49,061 bases of DNA, from NCBI GenBank assembly GCA_017623675.1, contig JAGAOO010000072.1, positions 1-49,061 of the forward strand, given 5' to 3'. The stretch is from Lachnospiraceae bacterium (lineage in GTDB: Bacteria > Bacillota > Clostridia > Lachnospirales > Lachnospiraceae). The notes under the pieces were generated by a model that had not been told where the DNA came from, did no database searches, and worked only from the letters and a program-made list of their open reading frames with translations. The position numbers were made by a program, and so were the translations under genes. Every line of letters begins with the position of its first letter. The first letter of the stretch is position 1. Below, piece by piece: positions 24,878-31,697 of the stretch.

Positions 24878-26914
24878 TCACCCTAAAAAACCATTTGCTT
24901 TTTGATATGCAACAATATACTGTTCTGCAGTTTGTTCATTCTTTAACACTGACAGGACCTGTCCATCGGTTAATCCGGACATAACAGCCTTTTGTAACAA
25001 TGCCTGCTGGTTTTCTGAAAGGGTTTCTTTCCGGAGCAGATGTTCCAACGTATCATATTTATCCCAATCAATTGTAAGTACAGGATGTTCACGGTGAATA
25101 CTTTTCTTTGATTCAATTTGCTCTAATACACTCTGGATTTCATCAATAGTCATTGTTGTTATTTTTATTTTATCCGGATATTCCTTCTGATTTGCTTCAT
25201 ACTCTGCAAGTTCTTCCGGAGATAATGCTTTCACCTCATCTTCACTAAATACCGGCAAAGGAGCATGCCTGTATATACCTAACTCTTTCGCATGAACGTA
25301 TTCCGCTGCATGAAAGGTTTGATACTTTAAATCCAAAACCGGATACTGACCTCTCACGAACACAAGACACTTGCTGTTATCCAGATGTTTTACCTCTTCC
25401 GATGTCATTAACTTTCTTCCAACTGTATCCGTACTCTGTGAGGAAGAACCATGAGAACCCCGGCTGACAGAAGAAGATTTTTTATAAATTGTTCCATCAC
25501 CAAGAACATCCGATATATACTCAAATGTTGATTTCTCATTACCGCCGAGATACACCATGACATCACAGTTGCCGGGTATTGATTCCCAGTCGTCTTTATA
25601 CATAGCTTTAATCTGTGCCATGTTTTGGATTATGACAATTGCAGACAGATTCCGGGAACGTATTGTAGACAGCAGCGACAGGAAATTGTGAGGCAGGGCA
25701 ATATTCGCAAATTCATCCAGGACAAACGTTACCGCTATAGGCAGTTCGCCATGATAGACCTGGTCTGCAAGATAATACAGTTCCCGGAACATTTGTGTAT
25801 ATAACATTCCCGGAACAAAATTATAAGTCGTGTCTTCATCTGGAATAACACAGTATATAATGGTCTTTGTCTTGCCATCCAAATCCTTTCCGGTTCCAAG
25901 CATTCCAATATCGAAATCATCACGCGAAAAAATCCGGCGTAAATCCGGATTGTCAAACGGAGCAAGCCGGGCATTTGCACTGATAATAATTGACCGTACC
26001 GTATCACCAGCACCACGCATTACCCGGTTATAATTAATCTTTGCCGGATGTCCGTCTGGAAGATCATCCATTAAAACATCCAATTCCGTATCATTCCCTT
26101 CCTCATCAAACTCTGCCATAGCGAGAAGGTCTAACACTTTATTCATGTTACGTTCCGTTGGCGGACATTCCATCCATACATAGAAAAAAAGTGCCTGCAG
26201 CAACATACTTTCTGACTTTTCCCAGAACGGATCCGATGAAGTGGAACCCTTCGGCGTTGTATTTGCAATCAGATTTGTTATCAGTCGTGGCACATCTGAC
26301 TGTTGTTTTAAATACTCAAACGGATTATAACAATCACTTTCTTTCATATTAATAAGATTAAGAACTTTCACGATGTAGCCTTGTTCCTTCATGTAATGTG
26401 CTGTATCTGCAAGTAGCTCCCCTTTGGGGTCTGTCACTACATAAGATGCGTTTGCCTGGAACAGATTCGGGCGGACTTCAAATAATGATTTTCCAGCACC
26501 GGAACCACCAATAATAAAAGTATTGTTATTTATTCGTGTCTTTTTTGAATTAAGGCTGATTCGGAGTGCATTGGAATATATTCTGTTATTGTGACAATCA
26601 TCACGATCGGCGAATCGTTTTGTGATTTTTTCCACATTTCCCCATTGGGCAGTGCCGTATTCTTTACCAGGCATGAATCGCTGTTTGGATTTATCATTCA
26701 AATAAATCATAAACACAACTCCGGCTCCGATTAAAAGAAAAATGGGTGTATAGATGTTAAAATACCACCCGAACGGCTTCTGCATGACAGCAGTTAAATT
26801 CTCAACAAATATAAAAATCGTGACACCCTTTTCCCATGCTCCAGCAAGCAGATAGGCGATGTATTCAATTATAATTCCTATCAGGATATAAACCCATATT
26901 GAAGTCTTTTTCAT
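24878..26914 (-). CDS. VirD4/TraG-type conjugation coupling ATPase
   Basis: A 678-aa type IV coupling protein: two N-terminal membrane helices (about 7-28 and 52-72), Walker A IIGGSGAGKS (about 133-142), an ADPF-rich TraG core, and Walker B FVLDEFANIA. It docks the relaxase-DNA complex to the secretion channel and pumps DNA. GGAGG lies before the ATG. Its gene contains a one-mismatch copy of the ICE palindrome (25086-25100). Confidence 0.93.
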   Translation of the reverse strand: MKKTSIWVYILIGIIIEYIAYLLAGAWEKGVTIFIFVENLTAVMQKPFGWYFNIYTPIFLLIGAGVVFMIYLNDKSKQRFMPGKEYGTAQWGNVEKITKRFADRDDCHNNRIYSNALRISLNSKKTRINNNTFIIGGSGAGKSLFEVRPNLFQANASYVVTDPKGELLADTAHYMKEQGYIVKVLNLINMKESDCYNPFEYLKQQSDVPRLITNLIANTTPKGSTSSDPFWEKSESMLLQALFFYVWMECPPTERNMNKVLDLLAMAEFDEEGNDTELDVLMDDLPDGHPAKINYNRVMRGAGDTVRSIIISANARLAPFDNPDLRRIFSRDDFDIGMLGTGKDLDGKTKTIIYCVIPDEDTTYNFVPGMLYTQMFRELYYLADQVYHGELPIAVTFVLDEFANIALPHNFLSLLSTIRSRNLSAIVIIQNMAQIKAMYKDDWESIPGNCDVMVYLGGNEKSTFEYISDVLGDGTIYKKSSSVSRGSHGSSSQSTDTVGRKLMTSEEVKHLDNSKCLVFVRGQYPVLDLKYQTFHAAEYVHAKELGIYRHAPLPVFSEDEVKALSPEELAEYEANQKEYPDKIKITTMTIDEIQSVLEQIESKKSIHREHPVLTIDWDKYDTLEHLLRKETLSENQQALLQKAVMSGLTDGQVLSVLKNEQTAEQYIVAYQKANGFLG
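25086..25100. repeat. Degenerate ICE palindrome inside the VirD4 gene
   Basis: TGTTCACGGTGAATA differs by one base from the 15-bp palindrome core. Possibly chance; noted because three other intragenic copies occur. Confidence 0.4.
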
Positions 26915-26941
26915 AATACCTCCATACTTAATTTAAAAATA

Positions 26942-26967
26942 AAAAACCCATCCGCAGATAGGTTTTT
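26942..26967. terminator. Weak bidirectional hairpin upstream of the VirD4 gene
   Basis: AAAAACC (26942-26948) and GGTTTTT (26961-26967), 12-nt loop, between the 298-aa gene and the VirD4 gene. Few G-C pairs. Confidence 0.4.
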
Positions 26968-26978
26968 AATATCACAAC

Positions 26979-27875
26979 TTATTTGATTTTTCCACTCTGT
27001 ACTTTTGGTGTTTGTGTTTTAGCAGCAAATGGTTTCATTGTTCTGGTACGATAGTGGACTGAATATAATTCTTTCGCTGTTTTCATGCCTTTTGAAGTTC
27101 CGTCTGGTCCAAACACCTCAAGTTTACTGTTTGGGTCAGTAAATACAAAATATGTTTTTTCATTATCCAGCAAGAACAACTTATCCACCGGCATCCTCAC
27201 ATAATCATCTGTACGTGGAATCCGGCTTTCAATATAATCGTCAGTTACACTATGCACCATTTTCTTATTTATTGTAAATGTCTGTAAATCCGGATTACTC
27301 AAGCACTTCTCATATTCGCCCATATTCATGAACCGCTTCTGTTCCGGCGATAAATCCTTTTCCGGTTTTGACATTTTCATCTTCTTAATTTCTTCATCAT
27401 ACTCGGCTTTCTTATCCTCCGTTGCATTATCAACGTATTCCTGTGGCGTTACCATTTTAAAACTTTCATTCTGTATCAGCCCCATCTTTTCCGCCAACTG
27501 GATTACCCGCGGTGATGCATTCGTTGGAAACATTATCTCTCTTTTTCCATCTTTAACGTTCAGGTCAGAGGCTTCGCAATATAACACGCCCCATTCCTTC
27601 ATTGCACTTTTTACTTCCTGTAATCGCTGTTCGTCCACCTGTATCATCATGACATCGCCACCAGTGACCTTCATCAGTTTGTCTACATTGGTTTCACCGG
27701 AAACTTTCTCTTTCAGATACTGCTCCCGGATGGACTGGACAAAATATAATGCACTTCTCAGTCCTTCCACTGTTCCAGATGCAATTCTAACGGCGATTTC
27801 CCCTACTTCGCATGGTACTTTGATAATCTCTACTGGTGCTTTTGCTATCTCTATTGCTGCTTGTACTTCTTCCAT
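26979..27875 (-). CDS. ICE accessory protein of unknown function
   Basis: A 298-aa protein, not recognised with confidence. The N-terminus (1-60) is helical with alternating hydrophobic residues (IVKVPCEVGEIAVRIASGTVEG style). A short alpha/beta domain with VDEQRLQEVKSAMKEWGVLYCEA follows, and the C-terminal half is basic. It lies directly upstream of the VirD4 gene, a place often taken in Gram-positive conjugative elements by PcfB/DUF3801-like relaxosome accessory proteins. I offer that only as a guess from position. AAGGAGG precedes the ATG. Confidence 0.55.
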   Translation of the reverse strand: MEEVQAAIEIAKAPVEIIKVPCEVGEIAVRIASGTVEGLRSALYFVQSIREQYLKEKVSGETNVDKLMKVTGGDVMMIQVDEQRLQEVKSAMKEWGVLYCEASDLNVKDGKREIMFPTNASPRVIQLAEKMGLIQNESFKMVTPQEYVDNATEDKKAEYDEEIKKMKMSKPEKDLSPEQKRFMNMGEYEKCLSNPDLQTFTINKKMVHSVTDDYIESRIPRTDDYVRMPVDKLFLLDNEKTYFVFTDPNSKLEVFGPDGTSKGMKTAKELYSVHYRTRTMKPFAAKTQTPKVQSGKIK

Positions 27876-27996
27876 GGTTAATTCCTCCTTGACTGTTTTT
27901 TAATTTAATCTCTTGCTCTGTAATCAGGCGCTGGTTGCGAACAGTCTGCTTTGTCTGCTCTTTCATAAGGCGTTTTACTTCCTCCAAATTTTCCAA
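27787..27996 (-). CDS. Possible small charged protein (TTG start)
   Basis: A 69-codon ORF starting TTG one base after the stop of the preceding gene, with GAGGAGG upstream. It begins LENLEEVKRLMKEQTKQTVRNQ. Its last third overlaps the next gene by 89 nt in another frame and becomes Ser/Arg-rich, so only the first part looks protein-like. Real or not, translation here could deliver ribosomes to the next start. Confidence 0.3.
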   Translation of the reverse strand: MENLEEVKRLMKEQTKQTVRNQRLITEQEIKLKNSQGGINHGRSTSSNRDSKSTSRDYQSTMRSRGNRR

Positions 27997-27997
27997 G

Positions 27998-28816
27998 CTA
28001 TCCCTCCTCACTTTCATCATATTCATCTTCCAATTCCTCATCTTCATAGGAATCCAATTCATCCTGTTGAACCTCTAGTTCATCCTCTGGTGGCTTTTGT
28101 GGCTTTTCCTGAACGTTCTGAGGAACGTTGTAATGGTTTCTCGCTTCATACAGCAGACGAAGTTGTTTCATGGTTTGTGCCGAGTTTTCGGGTTTGGCAA
28201 TTAGCTGTATCTGCTCTTCCGGCAAGTTTGCTGAATATGCTTCTGTCAGTTCCTGTAACTGCTCCGGATTATATTTTCCTTTCTCAATCAGACTTCGGAT
28301 TTCATCCTTCGCTGTTTTTTTTCCGGAGAACAAAAAGGCATTTCTTTTTCTATCCTGTTCGCCGTGAACACTTTTTAGTTGTAGAAGAACGCTTTTTAAT
28401 AATTCAGCATTCTTGCTTTCTGCCACTTGGAATTCATTTTGAATACTTCTTAAAAACTCTTCCTGCCGAGAATTCATTGCTCTATTAGTTACAATCATAT
28501 CATCTGATAATTGTTGCAGACGTTGAACCTTTGCATTCACTTGTTGGAATAAAAGTGAGATATCTTCTCCTATAAGGTAGCGTTTTCTCATTTGTTTCAT
28601 CTGTTCCGGTGATATTTCTGCAGTATAGTAGTCTTCTATTTCATCCAGCGAAATTCCGTCACATAAAGCAGTTCTGATTTCATTCATTTGCTCCGGGGTG
28701 TATTGCTCCTTATGCTCTTGCAGATAGTCGACAGCCTCTTTCGATAACTGTAGTTTTGCAAGGGTTATCTGCATCTGCTTTTTTAACTGTTCATTTTTTG
28801 ATAATTCTTCTTCCAT
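27998..28816 (-). CDS. Helical acidic ICE protein of unknown function
   Basis: A 272-aa protein from MEEELSKNEQLKKQM. Almost entirely helical, with Gln/Glu-rich coiled-coil stretches (about 90-150) and two similar short modules YTPEQMNEI...DGISLDEIEDYYTAEISPEQM and YNPEQLQELTEAY...LPEEQIQLI. The tail is extremely acidic (EDEELEDEYDESEEG). It lies next to the relaxase gene, so an accessory relaxosome role is possible. Contains a one-mismatch ICE palindrome at 28356. The start is set by GAGGTGGAG before the second ATG. Confidence 0.55.
   Translation of the reverse strand: MEEELSKNEQLKKQMQITLAKLQLSKEAVDYLQEHKEQYTPEQMNEIRTALCDGISLDEIEDYYTAEISPEQMKQMRKRYLIGEDISLLFQQVNAKVQRLQQLSDDMIVTNRAMNSRQEEFLRSIQNEFQVAESKNAELLKSVLLQLKSVHGEQDRKRNAFLFSGKKTAKDEIRSLIEKGKYNPEQLQELTEAYSANLPEEQIQLIAKPENSAQTMKQLRLLYEARNHYNVPQNVQEKPQKPPEDELEVQQDELDSYEDEELEDEYDESEEG
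28356..28370. repeat. Degenerate ICE palindrome in a coding region
   Basis: TGTTCGCCGTGAACA, one mismatch to the core, flanked by CTTTTT as in full copies. Confidence 0.45.
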
Positions 28817-28863
28817 ACTCCACCTCATCTCATTATATAAAATTCGTTCCTGTGGTTCATCTT

Positions 28864-30150
28864 TTACTTAGTATCTTTCAGTATCGGCTTTGTCTGTTCC
28901 TTACTGTAAACGGTTTCCAAATCGTCTAACAGATTTTGTTCCCGGATTACACTTCTCTTTTGAAAATATAAATTCTCAAGTTGCTTTGCCGAATTAGATT
29001 CAAACAAAAAAACTTCTTCCGGGTTATAGCCCTGTTGCTTTAGCAGTTCTTTTGCCTGCTCCTCCGGATAGTTTTTAATAATGACAATAGCAGACTGCAG
29101 ACCTTTTCTTTCTTCAAAAAGCTGTGTTCGCTCCTTAGATATTATTTCTGCCTGCAGCTGTAGTTGGCTTTTCCGCGAAACAATATCTTGAAGTGTTCGA
29201 ATTCCATTCGTTTCCATATAGGTACTAGCCTTGTTTATCATCTGCAGTTTTGCCTGTTCCGTTTTGTACTTCCATTGTTCATTTTTCAGTTTAGACCTTG
29301 TCCCGGATGCACGATATCCGGCTCGCCGGATTATCGTCGATGTATCCTGCTCCTGCAGTTCAACCTTTGGCATTTCAATTGGTTCACCTTTGATTCGCTT
29401 TTCAATAGCTTCCAGAGAATAAGCAAATCCTAATCGCTGTGTTCGGATTCCTTTGGTTTGTCCCGGCAGCTTAAGGGACAGATGTTTTCCATATCTTACT
29501 GTGATACCTTCATTCCGCAGTCGGTCAACCATATCATCTACGGACGAGGATTGTTTAATGAACGCATCAATTTTTTCTCTTAATTGATTCATGATTTCCG
29601 GCTGTGTTTTCCGCAATGTATCATCTTCCCACATGGCATAACTTTCTTTGCGACACACACCGGGCAGAGCCACATCTATGGTTTCAAGTCCATAACGGTC
29701 ACAGATACGATTCGTGATAGGTTGAATCTCTTTCGCCCAGTCACCATTCGAATAATGAAACTTAAGACCATCAACACAGGATACAGAGTTGAAAACTAAA
29801 TGCCCGTGAATATGTCCTTTGTCTTCATGGACAGAGAAAATGCATTCATAATTCATTCCAATATATTCTCTGGCAAACTCATTCATGATTTGAAATGCAG
29901 TATCAGAGTCCACCTCACCCGGATTGAATGACAGGATCATGTGATACCCCTGTCTCTGTTCCGTCTTATTAAATATCTCTTTAGTAGCCGTCATCGCTTT
30001 TAATACATTTGCTCTGGAACAGTTCAGTGTTCCAACCAGTTTTCCATTTCGGGTCTTGTTTGGATTACAAATATAATCAATTGCATTTTTCAAATGCTTT
30101 GTCGGTTCTCCCGGTGATTCATTGATATTTAAAATTTTTGTTATCGCCAT
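28864..30150 (-). CDS. mobA: MobA/VirD2-like relaxase (MOB-P type)
   Basis: A 428-aa relaxase. The N-terminal domain (about 1-190) has motif I around YHMILSF, the catalytic Ser/Tyr region upstream, and the HxH metal motif in HEDKGHIHGHLVFNSV. The C-terminal half is helical and basic. It should nick oriT and lead the strand through the channel. The start at 30150 (MAITKIL) has GGAGG 8 nt upstream; an upstream in-frame start would translate the ICE palindrome (as VFTVNTF), which looks like leader rather than coding sequence. mobC and the candidate oriT lie directly upstream. Confidence 0.92.
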   Translation of the reverse strand: MAITKILNINESPGEPTKHLKNAIDYICNPNKTRNGKLVGTLNCSRANVLKAMTATKEIFNKTEQRQGYHMILSFNPGEVDSDTAFQIMNEFAREYIGMNYECIFSVHEDKGHIHGHLVFNSVSCVDGLKFHYSNGDWAKEIQPITNRICDRYGLETIDVALPGVCRKESYAMWEDDTLRKTQPEIMNQLREKIDAFIKQSSSVDDMVDRLRNEGITVRYGKHLSLKLPGQTKGIRTQRLGFAYSLEAIEKRIKGEPIEMPKVELQEQDTSTIIRRAGYRASGTRSKLKNEQWKYKTEQAKLQMINKASTYMETNGIRTLQDIVSRKSQLQLQAEIISKERTQLFEERKGLQSAIVIIKNYPEEQAKELLKQQGYNPEEVFLFESNSAKQLENLYFQKRSVIREQNLLDDLETVYSKEQTKPILKDTK

Positions 30151-30169
30151 GATTGATTCCTCCAAAAAA

Positions 30170-30186
30170 GTGTTCACCGTGAACAC
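30170..30186. repeat. ICE palindrome copy, mobA leader
   Basis: Exact 17-mer GTGTTCACCGTGAACAC, 20 nt before the mobA start. On the coding strand it is followed by T6 then GGAGG. It abuts the mobC stop codon. Confidence 0.9.
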
Positions 30187-30519
30187 CTACTCGTCCAAAT
30201 GTTTCAGATATTGATACAGCATCTCTCTCGCCGATGAGACACCATCTAGCAATTCCTGCATGTCCGTTGGCGAATAAATATTACTGTTATTACGATAGGC
30301 AATCTGGTTAATGTTGTTTCCGATCCGGTTAATCTCATAAATCAGATTCCTGATTTCCTCCATATATTTTTTATCATCCTTGCCTCCTTCCTTTTTCCCA
30401 AGCGTATGGAACCGGATGTACTTTGACACATCTAACCGGTCCTGTTCTGCCTGCTCTCTGATATATTCCAATTCTTTTTTTGTGAACCTCACCGGCACCA
30501 ATTCTGTGCGTCTTTCCAC
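30187..30519 (-). CDS. mobC: MobC-like relaxosome accessory protein
   Basis: A 110-aa protein with an N-terminal ribbon-helix-helix (about 8-45, VPVRFTKKELEYIREQAEQDRLDVSKYIR) and the MobC-family helix IRNLIYEINRIGNNINQIA. It binds oriT and helps the relaxase open the nic site. GTG start with GGAGG 7 nt upstream. It lies between the candidate oriT and mobA. Confidence 0.9.
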   Translation of the reverse strand: MERRTELVPVRFTKKELEYIREQAEQDRLDVSKYIRFHTLGKKEGGKDDKKYMEEIRNLIYEINRIGNNINQIAYRNNSNIYSPTDMQELLDGVSSAREMLYQYLKHLDE

Positions 30520-30714
30520 CGTCTTTCCTCCATTTTTTCTTTATTCAGAACGTATTTACATTCCCGGCTTCAACACCATTTTGTATTTACAATTCCGTAT
30601 TGCATCTTGTATGGCAAGATACGCACTTTGTATTACATTTTCCCTTCGGAAAAATGTATATACAAAGCACATCTTGCAAAAGGGATACCCCCTTGAACCC
30701 CCATGTAAACAGGT
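30520..30714. other. Candidate oriT
   Basis: A 195-nt gap upstream of mobC contains no ORF but dense secondary structure. ATCTTG/CAAGAT lies at 30604-30620. A larger hairpin has CTTTGTA (30626-30632) pairing TACAAAG (30661-30667) and an inner stem CATTTTCC/GGAAAAATG around CTTC. It is followed by a G/C-run stretch AAGGGATACCCCCTTG (30680-30695). Position next to mobC-mobA and the hairpin-then-conserved-run layout fit a MOB-P oriT; the nic site is not identified. Confidence 0.55.
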
Positions 30715-31653
30715 CTAACGACCTGCAGTATGTACCTTACGATTCGTCTGTAAACCAGTGCTGGCACACTTCATTTTCAGACTTTCATTGTAATCCTTGC
30801 CTTGTGCCGGGGGCTGTATAGACACCTCGTATCCCCGGCTTTTATACTTTGCTTTTAATTCCTCCGCAGCATTTTTCCCTGGCACATCAGCATCAAGGCA
30901 TAAGTCGATATGCGTTATTTCCGGATGTTCCTTTAAGTATGTTTCGAGAGGTGCATCAAACAGCATTCCTAACGCAAGCCGATGTACCTGGGATTCCTGA
31001 ATGGTCATTGTCCATTCTGAAAGCAGGTCAATAGCAGCTTCAAAAACCTTCACCCGGTTGCTACCCGGAACCGGAATATTAAACCCAAAATTTTTATCAT
31101 TACCCGGTACATCACCCTTGAATGGTACACTGTCATTTGTTCCACGCATAAATGCGTGACGAACAACGCCGTCCTTATCTCTGGATAAAAAAACAACATT
31201 ATGATGCGGATCTGATTCATAGAGCAGATGATTTTTTACGCAATAATCAACTATCTCTGGTGCAATACAACGCGTCTTTATGAGATAAGCAAACGCGCGC
31301 CGATAAGAAGTCGCTTTCGGTGGCAGTTCTAATTCCTTATCACTTTCCACGGGCTGTTCTTTCCTCATCTGACGAACATCCATGTTCGGATGCAGGTTTG
31401 TGAAATCAATCAGAAGCTGTACCGCTTCCTGGAATCCATAGTCACCCATGTACTGAATGAATGTGATTGCATCACCGCCAACTTTCGTGCTGTGCCTGCA
31501 GAACGTATTGTGATGATAAATCCGAAGGCTGTCATGTTCCTGCAGCGTATAAACGCTGCCTATTTTTTTTGGTGTATACCCCATATAACGTGCCAGCTCC
31601 ACCAAATCCGTTCTGTCTTTTAACTCTTGCAAAAAAGCTTCATCATAGTGCAT
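30715..31653 (-). CDS. DUF3991/Toprim domain protein (primase-like)
   Basis: A 312-aa protein. The N-terminal domain (about 1-100) has the DUF3991-type opening LKDRTDLVELARYMGYTPKKIGSVYTLQEHDSLRIY. A Toprim domain (about 195-290) has the Glu in VFEAAIDLLSE and the DxD in HIDLCLDADVPG. Such proteins are common on conjugative elements and are thought to be primase- or nuclease-like replication accessories. GGAGTG precedes the ATG at 31653. Confidence 0.87.
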   Translation of the reverse strand: MHYDEAFLQELKDRTDLVELARYMGYTPKKIGSVYTLQEHDSLRIYHHNTFCRHSTKVGGDAITFIQYMGDYGFQEAVQLLIDFTNLHPNMDVRQMRKEQPVESDKELELPPKATSYRRAFAYLIKTRCIAPEIVDYCVKNHLLYESDPHHNVVFLSRDKDGVVRHAFMRGTNDSVPFKGDVPGNDKNFGFNIPVPGSNRVKVFEAAIDLLSEWTMTIQESQVHRLALGMLFDAPLETYLKEHPEITHIDLCLDADVPGKNAAEELKAKYKSRGYEVSIQPPAQGKDYNESLKMKCASTGLQTNRKVHTAGR

Positions 31654-31680
31654 TTTACTCACTCCTTCCAAATAAAAAAG

Positions 31681-31697
31681 GTGTTCACCGTGAACAC
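31681..31697. repeat. ICE palindrome copy, Toprim-gene leader and end of the ArdC gene
   Basis: Exact 17-mer, 28 nt before the Toprim start, with T6 after it on the coding strand. The ArdC gene ends inside it (last residues CSR, stop TGA 31685-31687). The flanking pair is G-C here where other copies have A-T. Confidence 0.9.

Noticed and set aside
28864-30186. Longer MobA start reading through the palindrome as VFTVNTF
   Set aside because: The same peptide would arise in front of other unrelated genes from the palindrome; the downstream ATG has a proper GGAGG.
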